Source: Beduinella massiliensis (lineage in GTDB: Bacteria > Bacillota > Clostridia > Christensenellales > Aristaeellaceae). From it: DNA of 64,000 nucleotides. Positions within the stretch are counted from its first letter, which is position 1. Each line of letters begins with the position of its first letter. Where the stretch lies: assembly GCF_900199405.1 (NCBI RefSeq), contig NZ_LT963430.1:1519605-1583604 (forward strand), in the 5' to 3' direction. Both the position numbers and the translations under genes were made by a program. This document shows, one piece after another, positions 42,470 to 52,712 of the stretch. The notes beneath the pieces were generated by a model. It saw only the letters and a program-made list of their open reading frames with translations. It was not told where the DNA came from and did not search any database.

Positions 42470-43564
42470 ATGAAGAAGGTTATGCTTGTCTTTGGCACCC
42501 GTCCGGAAGCGATCAAGATGTGTCCTTTGGTTCTAGAATTGAAGAAGCGCCCGGAGCTGGAGATTGTTGTCTGCGTGACGGGCCAGCATCGTCAGATGCT
42601 CGATCAGGTGCTGGATGCGTTTGGCGTTGTGCCGGATTATGATTTGTTCATTATGAAGGACAGACAGACGCTCTTTGATGTGACGGTCAACATTCTGGAG
42701 CGCATTCGCGATGTGCTGGAACAGGTAAAGCCCGATGTCGTGCTGGTGCATGGCGACACGAGCACTACGTTCGTTACTGCCTTGGCGTGCTTCTACATGC
42801 AGATTGCAGTGGGCCATGTTGAGGCCGGCCTGCGCACGTATGACATTTATTCTCCTTACCCTGAGGAGTTCAACCGTCAGGCTGTTAGCATTGTGGCCAA
42901 GTATAACTTTGCCCCTACAGAGCTGTCCAAGAAGAACTTGCTTAACGAAGGTAAAAAGGCTGAGTCCATCTATGTGACCGGCAATACGGCCATCGATGCG
43001 CTGAAGACCACTGTTCGTCCCGATTATACGCATTCCGAACTGGAGTGGGCAGAAGACAGCCGTCTGATCATGCTCACCGCGCATCGCCGTGAGAATCTCG
43101 GCGAGCCGATGCATCACATGTTCCGCGCTATTCGCCGCATTGTGGATGAGCATCCGGACGTAAAGGTAATTTACCCCATTCACATGAATCCGGTTGTGCG
43201 TAAGGCAGCGGATGAAGAACTGGGCGATAACGATCGTATCCACATCATTGAGCCACTTGATGTGCTGGATTTCCACAACTTTCTTTCCCGTTCGTACCTG
43301 ATACTTACCGACAGCGGCGGAATTCAGGAAGAAGCGCCCAGCCTTGGCAAACCAGTGCTAGTCATGCGCAACACCACCGAGCGCCCCGAAGGCATCGCCG
43401 CCGGTACTCTCAAGCTGGTTGGTGTCAATGAGGACACCATCTATACGGAGTTCAAGCGTCTGTTGGAAGACAAGACGGCTTATGAAGCCATGAGCAAGGC
43501 AAGCAATCCCTATGGCGATGGTCTAGCTTGCGTTCGAATTGCCGATGCGCTGGTGAACGAGTAA
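42470..43564 (+). CDS. wecB: UDP-N-acetylglucosamine 2-epimerase, non-hydrolysing
   Basis: The enzyme converts UDP-GlcNAc to UDP-ManNAc. The 364-residue protein has FGTRPEAIKMCPLVLEL at the N-terminus, TGQHRQMLDQVL, VHGDTSTTF, GHVEAGLRTYDIYSPYPEEFNRQ, TAHRRENLG and TDSGGIQEEAPSLGKPVLVMR, all hallmarks of WecB/MnaA. CAGGAGGTTCAAAT precedes the ATG. With the pyruvyltransferase-like domain next door it suggests a ManNAc-containing wall polymer. Confidence 0.96.
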   Translation: MKKVMLVFGTRPEAIKMCPLVLELKKRPELEIVVCVTGQHRQMLDQVLDAFGVVPDYDLFIMKDRQTLFDVTVNILERIRDVLEQVKPDVVLVHGDTSTTFVTALACFYMQIAVGHVEAGLRTYDIYSPYPEEFNRQAVSIVAKYNFAPTELSKKNLLNEGKKAESIYVTGNTAIDALKTTVRPDYTHSELEWAEDSRLIMLTAHRRENLGEPMHHMFRAIRRIVDEHPDVKVIYPIHMNPVVRKAADEELGDNDRIHIIEPLDVLDFHNFLSRSYLILTDSGGIQEEAPSLGKPVLVMRNTTERPEGIAAGTLKLVGVNEDTIYTEFKRLLEDKTAYEAMSKASNPYGDGLACVRIADALVNE

Positions 43565-43591
43565 GAAGTTAAAAGGGAAGTGGATCTATCT

Positions 43592-46500
43592 ATGAAGATC
43601 TTGCTGGAAGCTTATCTTGCCAGAAACTTTGGAGACGATCTGTTTGTTGTGCTGCTGGCTCAGCATTATCATGAACATGAATTCTATCTGATTGATGATG
43701 AGCATCGATGCGCGGCGATTATTCACTCCAATCATTTATGCAATCTGCATTCCATAGCAAAGCAGGAAATCGACCAATTTATTCATGAATTCGGTGCATA
43801 CATCTTTGTGGGCGGTGACTTCTATCCGCCCTATATCGATTATGATGGTCGCTGTAACCGAATCAAGAAGGTAAAAGAGAATGGAGGAAAGACGTTTGTT
43901 CTCGGCGGCAGCCTTTACAAGCATTACCCGGAGGATAGTCTTTCCGATGTTTATCGCTTTTTCCATATGATCGATATCGTCTCTTTCCGTGACAAGGTGT
44001 CTTACGAACAATGTAGGCATCTTTTTCCTGATGTCCTGGCTTACTATGCTTGTGATATGGCCTTTACGCTCTCGGATCATTTCGCGCAGCAAACCTTTGA
44101 CATTACCCGAACAGCAAACTTAGGTATGTCTGTTCGCAGAAAGCTGAATGGAACACAGAAGCAGTATGATGTATATATCCAGGAAATGGCAGATTTGGCC
44201 GAGATTCATCTGAAACGCTCCCCCGAGAATCAAGTAACATTTTTTGCATTTTCAACTAATGAATTTGATGATCGCGATACCGTTGATGACATTATTGCAT
44301 TGATGGATGAGCATGTACAGGACCGCATCCGAGTTGTTGAATATTCCAGAGATGTTATGGCATTTATTGCGCAAATTAGTACATGTGATGCTATGATATG
44401 CACCCGATTCCATTCTTTGTGCATGGCACTCATAATGAGCAAACCGTTTGCAGTGATCAATTATGAAGCGAAAATTGAGAATCTGCTATCAGATTTGAAA
44501 TACGAGGGGCTGATGGTTTCCTATGGAGAACCCACAACCGGCGAAAAGATCCTTGATTCGATCAAATCTAATCGAGTGGATGCGCAAACACTAAAAGTCT
44601 ATCGTTCCAAAGGAAATTACTTTTTTAGTCTTAGTGACATGGTGTTGGGAAAGGGCGCGGATACATTGGAAAACGAAAATATCGAAGCGCGGCTCAATCT
44701 TGCAAAAGAAATTGTTGAAAAGCAACTGGAGTTGCTCAGCATACAAAATGAGAAAATTAATCAGCAATCTGAATTGCTAAACACCCAAAATGAAAAAATC
44801 AATCAGCAATCTGAATTGCTAAACGCCCAAAATGAAAAAATCAATCAGCAATCTAAATTGTTGAGTACGCAAAACGAACGGATCGAGAAGCAATCGGTAG
44901 AAATTGTAAACCAAGAAAACCGTTTCCAAAAAACGGGATCGCAATATGTGACTATACTGCGCGAAATTGCCCTATATAGCAGACAGAGCGCCAATCACGG
45001 CCGCGAAGTCACCAGTATCCGTTCGACAAAGATAGCACATCTGCTCAGTCGTCTCCATAATCAATTCCTACGCGGTAGTATGCAGGAGAAGAAGGCGTTC
45101 CTTTCTTGGCTGTTTAAACGTACGGGCAAGAATGATCACAGCTACAATCCCCTATATTCAATGATTGAGTCATTGGACGCGATCTACGAAAAAGCGTCAA
45201 CAGGTTTGTCTCGTTCTGTTGCGTTGGTTTCGGATGCTCCCATCCAGATTGGGGCTGATCTCGGAGAAAAGCTTGCTCCTTTAGCTGAAGCACTCGGTGA
45301 GTACAGCGGTCGTTATGTGTGCGTTCTGCCTCCAATTGTCGATTTTGACATCGAGCTGTTTCAGCGTCCGCAGCAGATTGGTATCGCCCTGGCAGAACTG
45401 GGCATCATGTTGATCTATGTGACCCCCAATTACAACGACCATGTGTTGGGGGTGCGCAAACTGTATGATGACAAGCTGATCCTCATCCCCGATGATGTTC
45501 CTCTGGATGCCATTCTGCAAACCGTGCGGAAATATAAAAAAGAATCCGTGCTGGAAGTGTATTCCACAGATATTCGCCTTACGCTGGCTGAGGTCAAGCG
45601 TCTGCAAGCCTATGCAGACCGCATCGTATACGAATATATCGATGAAATTTCTCCCGAGATTACCGGCAAAGTGCCCGATTTTGTAATCGAGCGTCACAAA
45701 GGTGTGCTTGCTGATCCTTCCTTCAGCGTGCTGAGTACTGCAGACAAGCTGCACGGCGAGGTTGTCAACATCCGCGGCGGCGAGGTGAACTGTGTCCTCT
45801 CCTCCAATGGTGTGGACATCCAGCATTTCACGGTACCAAAGGCGGACGTGGCTAATCTGCCAAAAGATTTTGCCGTCGTTGTCAAGCGCAACAAGCCCAT
45901 CATCGGCTATTACGGCGCCATTGCAACATGGTTTGATTTTGAACTGCTCAAGGAAGCGGCTACTCTCCGCCCCGATTACGAGTTCGTAGTCATTGGCCCC
46001 ACGATCAATGACAAGGTCAATCAGGAGATTGCCGCCTTGAATAGCGTTTCCAACATCACCGTATGCAACGCCGTCAATTACAAGGAACTGCCCGGTGTAG
46101 CCCAGTATTTCACGGTAGCAACTATTTCATTTGTCTGCAATGATATTACGGAATCCACTTCGCCTATTAAAATTTTTGAGTACATGGCGATGGGTAAGCC
46201 CATTGTTACCTCCTATATCCGTGAATGTCTCAAATATCCTGTCTATGTAACCTCTACCGTGCAGGAATATGTTGCAAAGCTGGATCAGGCCATTGCAGAT
46301 GCGCAGAATCCTGAAAAGATTGACGAGATCAAGGCTTGTGCCGATCAGTATTCCTGGACCGCCTGCGCCATGCAGTTGATGCGTGCCGCGTATCCTACTG
46401 TTGAGGCCAGAATGGAATGGGTGGTTCTGTCGGCCATTGACTGGGATTTCCGCATTCAGCGCCCGCAGCATCTGGCTCGCCTGCTGGCAGAAAAAGGCGA

Positions 46501-48253
46501 CCGTGTAACCTACGTCAATACGGACATGAGCACCGAGCTGTGCGAAGAAAAGCGCGGCAATGTTGATCTGCTAAAATTGGCCACCACTAAACTGGGAACC
46601 TATAGCGTCTTCTTGCTTGAGTCCGAACAGGACAGCGAGGAGCTGTTTCATCAGCTGGATGACTATTTGTCGCACCATCACATCCGTACGGCGAATATTC
46701 TAGTGGAGTACCCGACTTGGTTTGGTATTGCAAAGCGTTTGCATGAGAAGTACGGCTTCCATGTATTCTTCGACTACATTGATGAGTATGAAGGATTTAA
46801 CGGAACCAACACCAACAAGTTCATTCAGCAGGGCGTGAACTGGCTGAATGCTAATAGCAGCGCAGTATTTGCCTCTTCGCAGTATCTGTATGATCATACA
46901 AGCCAGGCAAAGGCTCCACGCTTTATCGTGCGCAACGGTACGGAAAGCGCCGCTTTCGCTTCGGCTAGAAGTGAGGCACACAGCGGCAAAAAGATCATTG
47001 GTTATTACGGCGCGGTTGCTGACTGGTTTGATGCGGATCTTGTGCTCTACGCTGCCAAACAGCTGCCGGATTGCCGTTTTGTGATTGTTGGCAACTGTGA
47101 TTCAAAGGTCGCAGCCAAACTGGGTGCACAGTCCAATATGGAATTTGTGGGCGAGGTTCCTTATAACCAGCTTACGGGCTGGTTGAAGACCTTTGATGTT
47201 TGTCTGATTCCGTTCAAAGCCTCTTTGAGTTTGATCAAGGCAACGAATCCCGTCAAGTTCTACGAGTATCTCAGCGCAGGCAAAAAGGTTGTAACAACGG
47301 AAATTGCGGAATTAATGTCTTTCCGTGATCAATATGTGCTGATGTCCAATGATCCGGACGGTTTTACGAATGCAATCAAGCGCTGTCTGGACGGTACCGA
47401 TGGACTGGCAAGCGAGGGAAATCGCATCTCCTTTGGCAAGGCCAACGACTGGAGCGAACGTGCTACGGTCATCCGTACCGAAGCAGCGAAAGTTTATCCC
47501 AAGGTCAGCGTCGTGATTCTTACTTGGAACAACGCCAAATACAACATTGAATGTTTGCGCAGCATCTACGACTACTCGGGTTATCCCAATCTGGAAGTCA
47601 TAGTGGTTGACAATGCTTCTACTGACGGAACTCCCAACAGGCTCAAAAAGTTTGCTGCCGGTCATAATGGCATCAAGTTGGTGCTCAATAACGAAAATCT
47701 GGGCTTTGCCGCAGGTATGAACACCGGCATCCGAGAAGCTACAGGCGATTATTACGTCATTCTCAACAACGACACGGTGGTTACGCCAGGCTGGATCTCT
47801 GGCATGATAGCGTCGCTGCAACAGAAAGACATTGGTGCTGTTGGCTGCATGACCAATGCCATTGCCAATGATGCAAAGGTGGAAGGCAAGTACGATGTGA
47901 TCGCCCAAATGAATGATTTTGCCCTAATGCGTTCTCAGCAGCACGCAGGCGAAATCTTTGACATCAAAGTGCTGGCACTGTTCTGTACCATGATCAGTCG
48001 CACGGTGGTAGACGAGGTTGGCCTGTTGGATGAACAGTTCAAGGTGGGTATGTTTGAAGATGATGACTACTCGCTCAGACTGCATAAGCAGGGCTATCGC
48101 ACCGTGTGTGCGGAGGATGTTTTCATCCACCACTACGGACGGAGCGGCTTCAAACAGCTTACCGACAACGAATACATGCGAATTTTCAATGCTAACAAAG
48201 AGCGCTATGAGAAGAAGCATGGTATTTCGTGGACGCAACATGTTAATGGCTAA
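43592..48253 (+). CDS. Giant four-domain polysaccharide enzyme: pyruvyltransferase-like, coiled coil, two TuaH-like GT domains, GT2
   Basis: The 1553-residue protein has: residues 1-345, polysaccharide pyruvyl transferase-like (NFGDDLFVVLLAQHY, SFRDKVSYEQ, CTRFHSLCMALIMSKPF); residues 370-445, a coiled coil with three 14-residue repeats (QNEKINQQSELLNT type); residues 575-935, a TuaH-like glycosyltransferase (FQRPQQIGIALAEL, IGYYGAIATWFDFELL, SPIKIFEYMAMGKPIV); residues 941-1290, a second such domain (RIQRPQHLARLLAEKG, IGYYGAVADWFDADLV, NPVKFYEYLSAGKKVV); residues 1303-1553, a GT2 domain (VSVVILTWNNAKYN, VVDNASTDGTPN, EDDDYSLRLHKQGY). No membrane helix is seen. ATG was chosen over a GTG 12 bases earlier because AAAAGGGAAG is better spaced to it. 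Confidence 0.87.
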   Translation: MKILLEAYLARNFGDDLFVVLLAQHYHEHEFYLIDDEHRCAAIIHSNHLCNLHSIAKQEIDQFIHEFGAYIFVGGDFYPPYIDYDGRCNRIKKVKENGGKTFVLGGSLYKHYPEDSLSDVYRFFHMIDIVSFRDKVSYEQCRHLFPDVLAYYACDMAFTLSDHFAQQTFDITRTANLGMSVRRKLNGTQKQYDVYIQEMADLAEIHLKRSPENQVTFFAFSTNEFDDRDTVDDIIALMDEHVQDRIRVVEYSRDVMAFIAQISTCDAMICTRFHSLCMALIMSKPFAVINYEAKIENLLSDLKYEGLMVSYGEPTTGEKILDSIKSNRVDAQTLKVYRSKGNYFFSLSDMVLGKGADTLENENIEARLNLAKEIVEKQLELLSIQNEKINQQSELLNTQNEKINQQSELLNAQNEKINQQSKLLSTQNERIEKQSVEIVNQENRFQKTGSQYVTILREIALYSRQSANHGREVTSIRSTKIAHLLSRLHNQFLRGSMQEKKAFLSWLFKRTGKNDHSYNPLYSMIESLDAIYEKASTGLSRSVALVSDAPIQIGADLGEKLAPLAEALGEYSGRYVCVLPPIVDFDIELFQRPQQIGIALAELGIMLIYVTPNYNDHVLGVRKLYDDKLILIPDDVPLDAILQTVRKYKKESVLEVYSTDIRLTLAEVKRLQAYADRIVYEYIDEISPEITGKVPDFVIERHKGVLADPSFSVLSTADKLHGEVVNIRGGEVNCVLSSNGVDIQHFTVPKADVANLPKDFAVVVKRNKPIIGYYGAIATWFDFELLKEAATLRPDYEFVVIGPTINDKVNQEIAALNSVSNITVCNAVNYKELPGVAQYFTVATISFVCNDITESTSPIKIFEYMAMGKPIVTSYIRECLKYPVYVTSTVQEYVAKLDQAIADAQNPEKIDEIKACADQYSWTACAMQLMRAAYPTVEARMEWVVLSAIDWDFRIQRPQHLARLLAEKGDRVTYVNTDMSTELCEEKRGNVDLLKLATTKLGTYSVFLLESEQDSEELFHQLDDYLSHHHIRTANILVEYPTWFGIAKRLHEKYGFHVFFDYIDEYEGFNGTNTNKFIQQGVNWLNANSSAVFASSQYLYDHTSQAKAPRFIVRNGTESAAFASARSEAHSGKKIIGYYGAVADWFDADLVLYAAKQLPDCRFVIVGNCDSKVAAKLGAQSNMEFVGEVPYNQLTGWLKTFDVCLIPFKASLSLIKATNPVKFYEYLSAGKKVVTTEIAELMSFRDQYVLMSNDPDGFTNAIKRCLDGTDGLASEGNRISFGKANDWSERATVIRTEAAKVYPKVSVVILTWNNAKYNIECLRSIYDYSGYPNLEVIVVDNASTDGTPNRLKKFAAGHNGIKLVLNNENLGFAAGMNTGIREATGDYYVILNNDTVVTPGWISGMIASLQQKDIGAVGCMTNAIANDAKVEGKYDVIAQMNDFALMRSQQHAGEIFDIKVLALFCTMISRTVVDEVGLLDEQFKVGMFEDDDYSLRLHKQGYRTVCAEDVFIHHYGRSGFKQLTDNEYMRIFNANKERYEKKHGISWTQHVNG
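44747..44872 (+). repeat. 42-bp tandem repeat inside the giant protein gene
   Basis: Three units of 42 bases encode 14-residue repeats (two heptads each), nearly identical at the DNA level. Degenerate units lie before and after. This is a hotspot for length variation of the coiled coil. Confidence 0.85.
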
Positions 48254-48334
48254 CGCAGAACAATTGATTGCGCATAACTGAACGTTCCACAAATGTGATG
48301 ATCGGAAAACACAATCGATAAAAGAGAGGAAAAT

Positions 48335-49401
48335 ATGCAATCAAAGACGAACCACAGCAAGCGTATTGCTTGGCTTGATATCGCCAAAGGAATCCTGATT
48401 CTGTGCATTATCATGGGACACTGTTCGTCGCCCTTTGGAAACCTTGTTTATACTTTTCATATCCCAGCGTTCTTTTTCTTTGCAGGATATACAGCTCACT
48501 TTGACAGAAAGCACTACATTGGCAGGCGCTTTTTGACAAGGGTTGTCCCCTTCTATGCGCTCAACACCCTGTTCATCATCGCATTGGCTGCGCTGGGAAA
48601 GCTGCTTCCCTCCGTATATCATCTGTTTTATGCAGAAAAGATCGACTGGGTGGAAAAGATCGGAACGTTGGCTGTCTATTCGGGCGGCATCGATCTGACA
48701 GGCGCCCTGTGGTTTGTTCTTGCACTGTTTTGGTGCGAAGTGATCGCAAAGCTGCTTTATGAGCTTTGCAGATGGCTCCACACACAGAAATGGCATCTGC
48801 CGCTGTGTATCGCCGTAGGCTTCGGTGGTTACTTTGTTACACAAATGGAATTGCTATATCGGCCGTATACATTCAATTTTGATTTGGGACTATTCGCGTT
48901 GTTTTTCTATGCACTTGGTACGTTGTGCGGAGGAAAGAAGGTCTTTGAGAACACTGATCCTGACATCATGACACCCCTGTGTGCAGTGCTGGTATGGTTT
49001 GTTGCTTACTTAACTTCCAACAAAAACAATTGGCCTACGCGTGAGTTCGGCAGTATTGTGTTTATGATTGTAGGAGCGCTCAGCGGCGTTTACTTGGTCT
49101 ATGTCCTCGCCAAGGAGATGGAAGGCTTAGACCACCGCGTGATGATTTCAATTGGTCAAAGTAGCTTTGCATTGATGAGCTTGCATTTTCTGGCTTTTCG
49201 ACTTGTTTCGACTGTCCTGTTTTTGCTCAAAGTGGTTGATATTTCTGCACTTAGCACGTTCCCGGCTGCCAGCGGAAGGGACTGTGGATTGGCTATTTAA
49301 TAGGTACCGTTGTACTGATTACACCACTTTCCATGCTAGCGCGCAAAAACGTTGTGACGAATCTGCTGATAAATGGTGAATGGAGGAGAAAAGCGAAATG
49401 A
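48335..49401 (+). pseudogene. Membrane acyltransferase (acyltransferase 3 family), frameshifted near its 3' end
   Basis: The intact frame gives 321 residues with the family start IAWLDIAKGILILCIIMGHCSSPF (catalytic His in MGHC), FHIPAFFFFAGY and many membrane helices. It would O-acylate a sugar. The frame stops at 49300 after SGRDCGLAI, in the middle of the last helix. One frame over, from about 49276, the sequence reads KGLWIGYLIGTVVLITPLSML and ends at a TGA that overlaps the next gene's ATG. Adding one A in GGAAGGGA restores this. A real mutation or a sequencing error are both possible; the truncated protein might still work. Confidence 0.8.
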
Positions 49402-51131
49402 GCATCAAAAGAAAAAGATTGATTCTCTGCTGTATTTTTCTGGCTTCGCTTATTTCCGTATGGTGGGGACTGTCTGTCAATAATGCCTTTGTTTATGACG
49501 ATACAACCATCATTGCAGAAAATAGTCTGAAAAGTTACGGGGAATTGTTCAGCTTTTACCCGACCAGCATTTATCTGGATCGCCCCATCCGAAATATCAT
49601 TACTAAAGCCATGTACGACTTGTTTGGTACGGATTATGTGCAGTATCACGCGGCAGAGATTCTGGTGCATCTGCTGAATACGGCTCTGCTCTATCTGATT
49701 ACCAAGGATATATTTGCTGTAAAATTTGGTGAAAAAGATGATCGGGTTTTCATTGGCGCGGCAACGGCAGTAGCTTTTTTTGGCATATGGTTCAAAAGCC
49801 ATATGGCGGTCATCTGGATTTCGGGCATTAATGATCTGTTCGGAACAACATTTGTGTTTCTTTCCACGATCTTTTTTCTGCGAAGCAGGCAAAACCCGCA
49901 ATACGTTGCCCAAAATATGCTTCTTTCGGTTTTCTTTTTCTATTTAGCCATCCGAACTAAGGAAATGTTCTATACGCTTCCTTTCCTCTTTGTTCTTTAT
50001 GATCTCTGGAGAGCGTTGGAGGAAAAGAAAAAGTTCCGTCTCAGCAAGGGAACCCTAGTCAATCTGCTGGTGATGGCGATTTTCTTTGCAGGTATTTTGC
50101 TTTGTAAACTGCAAGACAAATTCCTTACGACAGATCCTTCCAATCCCTATTATCAGTCATTTTACCCCGTTGATCTGGTAACTTCTCTGCTGCGTTACTG
50201 CATGATGCTCTTTGATTTGAAGCACGGCGGATTCTCATATTATCAAATATCTTTGAGCGGCTTGATTGGCGTAAGCGTTGTTGTTCTGGGATTGATTGCT
50301 GCCATAGTGTTGGCCATTCGCAAAAAAGTTTTTTCCCTGCTATTTTGCTACTTTGCCATTGGTTTTTCCATCATAACCGTATTACCCCTCGTCAATCAGC
50401 TCCATGTGCTGTATCTGTATTTCCCGTCCGCAATTATGGGCTTGTTGCTTGCCTGTGTGCTGGTCAAACTGCCCGCAAAGAGAACAACTGCATTGTGTCT
50501 TGCCATTCTGGTCTGCTTTGCCGCAGGTAATTCGCAGGCCAATACTTCGTTCATCAACGATTGGTTTAAGACATGCAAAATGGAAAACAATACATGGAAG
50601 GATCTGGGACGGATTGATAAGCCTATCGAAAACTCCACTATCTATGTGCGTTTGGAAAATGCTGATTCCTATTCACCGTTCTTCTACGGCCCCGGTTCGG
50701 TGAGCCGACTGTACTGGCGGGACATGTCGCTGAAAACGGTGCTGTTGCGCGCGGATGAAGAAGTCAGCTATACCGAACCATACGCTGTATGGTACTGCTA
50801 TGAGAACGGCCATGTGGATGAACTTGAAAGAAACATGCAGCGCAAGGCCCCAGTTATCCTGTCGGTTTATCCCCAAGTTTTGACCGTGACAAAGCAGATG
50901 ACGGCCGAAAAAAGTGGCATTAATATTGGAATTGTAGTCGACAATATCAATCATATTCAGGCTGCTATGGTCAATGGAGAGGAAAAAAGAATTTTCTACG
51001 GTGATGACTTCGTTTCTACCAGCATTCCATATGAAATGCTGGTAGGGAAGGACAGTGTATCTATTCAGCTTATTGACAAGTTTGGTCTCATCAGTGAAGT
51101 ATGGAATATGCAAGTTCTTCATCAGGAATGA
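49398..51131 (+). CDS. Polytopic GT-C-like membrane glycosyltransferase
   Basis: The 577-residue protein has about ten hydrophobic helices. An early outer loop with FVYDDTTIIAENSLKSYGELF has the acidic pair placed as in GT-C (PMT/GT39-like or tetratricopeptide-linked) transferases that use lipid-linked sugars. A soluble C-terminal part of about 170 residues follows. It would modify the glycan outside the membrane. GGAGG lies 10 bases before the chosen ATG, which overlaps the ancestral stop of the acyltransferase. The family assignment is by layout, not by a decisive motif. Confidence 0.7.
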   Translation: MSIKRKRLILCCIFLASLISVWWGLSVNNAFVYDDTTIIAENSLKSYGELFSFYPTSIYLDRPIRNIITKAMYDLFGTDYVQYHAAEILVHLLNTALLYLITKDIFAVKFGEKDDRVFIGAATAVAFFGIWFKSHMAVIWISGINDLFGTTFVFLSTIFFLRSRQNPQYVAQNMLLSVFFFYLAIRTKEMFYTLPFLFVLYDLWRALEEKKKFRLSKGTLVNLLVMAIFFAGILLCKLQDKFLTTDPSNPYYQSFYPVDLVTSLLRYCMMLFDLKHGGFSYYQISLSGLIGVSVVVLGLIAAIVLAIRKKVFSLLFCYFAIGFSIITVLPLVNQLHVLYLYFPSAIMGLLLACVLVKLPAKRTTALCLAILVCFAAGNSQANTSFINDWFKTCKMENNTWKDLGRIDKPIENSTIYVRLENADSYSPFFYGPGSVSRLYWRDMSLKTVLLRADEEVSYTEPYAVWYCYENGHVDELERNMQRKAPVILSVYPQVLTVTKQMTAEKSGINIGIVVDNINHIQAAMVNGEEKRIFYGDDFVSTSIPYEMLVGKDSVSIQLIDKFGLISEVWNMQVLHQE

Positions 51132-51246
51132 TGACAGCTGCCGGTCATTTTCTGTGAAAAGTTTGAACATAAGTCGGAAGATAGATTTCTCTTAGAAAAG
51201 TATTTGCTTGCGATTCATTTGGATTATGAAGGAAAGAAGGGACTCC

Positions 51247-52134
51247 ATGAAGGGTATCGTTCTCGCCGGCGGCGCAGGCACACGCCTGTACCCATTGACT
51301 ATGGTCACGTCCAAGCAGCTGTTGCCCGTGTATGACAAGCCTATGATCTACTACCCGCTTTCCACGCTGATGCTTGCGGGGATCAAGGAAATCCTGATCA
51401 TCTCCACGCCGGAAGACACGCCGCGCTTTGAACACCTGCTGGGAGATGGCGGCCAGTTCGGCGTAAAACTTACCTATTGCGTGCAGCCGTCCCCGGATGG
51501 ACTGGCACAGGCATTCCTGCTGGGCGAGGACTTCGTCGGAGACGATGCGTGCGCGATGGTGCTGGGCGATAACATCTTTTACGGAAACGGCTTTGGCAAG
51601 ATTTTGCGCGCTTCAGTGGAAAATGCGGAGCAAAACGATCGAGCCACCGTGTTTGGCTACTACGTCAACGACCCGGAGCGCTTTGGTATCGTAGAATTCG
51701 ACGAGGACGGACGTGTGATTTCCGTGGAAGAGAAGCCGGAAAAACCCAAGAGCAATTACGCCATCACCGGATTGTACTTCTACCCGAAGGGCGTATCTGC
51801 CATGGCACACGACGTGAAACCCTCCGCGCGCGGTGAACTGGAAATCACCACGCTGAACGACATGTACCTCAGGCAGGCTCGGCTGGATGTGCAGCTCTTG
51901 GGCCGCGGTTTTGCTTGGTTGGACACCGGCACGATGGACAGTCTGGTGGATGCTGCGGACTTCGTGCGGATGATTGAGAAGCGCCAGGGGATCAAGATCA
52001 GCGCGCCGGAGGAAATTGCATATAAAAATGGCTGGATCACAAAGGAAAAGCTGCTCGATTCGGCGAATCGGTATGGTAAGAGCCCCTATGGACAGCATCT
52101 TAAGTCCGTGGCGGAGGGAAGGGTGCGGTATTAA
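51247..52134 (+). CDS. rfbA: Glucose-1-phosphate thymidylyltransferase
   Basis: RfbA makes dTDP-glucose, first step to dTDP-L-rhamnose. The 295-residue protein has [47 protein letters not shown] and the [19 protein letters not shown] segment. The ATG follows AAGGAAAGAAGGGACTCC; an upstream ATG in the same frame lacks the family start. GC content rises again from here on. rfbC follows after three bases. Confidence 0.96.
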   Translation: MKGIVLAGGAGTRLYPLTMVTSKQLLPVYDKPMIYYPLSTLMLAGIKEILIISTPEDTPRFEHLLGDGGQFGVKLTYCVQPSPDGLAQAFLLGEDFVGDDACAMVLGDNIFYGNGFGKILRASVENAEQNDRATVFGYYVNDPERFGIVEFDEDGRVISVEEKPEKPKSNYAITGLYFYPKGVSAMAHDVKPSARGELEITTLNDMYLRQARLDVQLLGRGFAWLDTGTMDSLVDAADFVRMIEKRQGIKISAPEEIAYKNGWITKEKLLDSANRYGKSPYGQHLKSVAEGRVRY

Positions 52135-52137
52135 CAG

Positions 52138-52701
52138 ATGAAGCGAATCGACACGAAGCTGCCCGGCGTGTGCATCGTCGAACCGGATGTACATGGCGAC
52201 CAGCGCGGGTATTTTATGGAGACGTATTCCACACAGGCGTTTGCCGACATTGAAATTAACTGCGTTTTTGTACAGGACAATCAGTCCTTCACCGCGGCGA
52301 AAGGAACGCTGCGCGGTATCCACTTCCAGAATGCACCGATGGCACAGGCCAAGCTCGTACGCGTGACAAAGGGGGCGGTGCTGGATGTAGCCGTCGATTT
52401 GCGCAAAGGAAGTCCGAACTATGGTCAATGGGTCGGCGTGGAGCTTTCCGCGCAGAACAAGCGCATGCTGTTCATCCCGCGCGGCTTCGGCCACGGATTC
52501 AAGACCCTGACCGACGATGTGGAGTTTTGCTACAAGGTGGACAACCTCTACAGCAAGGAATGCGACCGTGGCATCCGTTTTAACGATCCGGCTATCGGCG
52601 TGGAGTGGGGAGAGGTGACGGAAGGGTTACTTTCCGCAAAGGATACGTCTTCGCCGCTGCTTGCGGACAGCGACTGCAACTTTGTATACGGCGAAATCTG
52701 A
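52138..52701 (+). CDS. rfbC: dTDP-4-dehydrorhamnose 3,5-epimerase
   Basis: RfbC epimerises dTDP-4-keto-6-deoxyglucose at C3 and C5. The 187-residue cupin protein has [34 protein letters not shown] (catalytic His in GIHFQ) and [13 protein letters not shown]. It lies between rfbA and rfbB in a compact operon. All catalytic-region residues are present. Confidence 0.96.
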   Translation: MKRIDTKLPGVCIVEPDVHGDQRGYFMETYSTQAFADIEINCVFVQDNQSFTAAKGTLRGIHFQNAPMAQAKLVRVTKGAVLDVAVDLRKGSPNYGQWVGVELSAQNKRMLFIPRGFGHGFKTLTDDVEFCYKVDNLYSKECDRGIRFNDPAIGVEWGEVTEGLLSAKDTSSPLLADSDCNFVYGEI

Positions 52702-52712
52702 GGAGGATGCAC

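Noticed and set aside
44747-44872. Regularly spaced repeats that could suggest a CRISPR array
   Set aside because: The repeats are in frame, adjacent without spacers, and encode heptads of a coiled coil.
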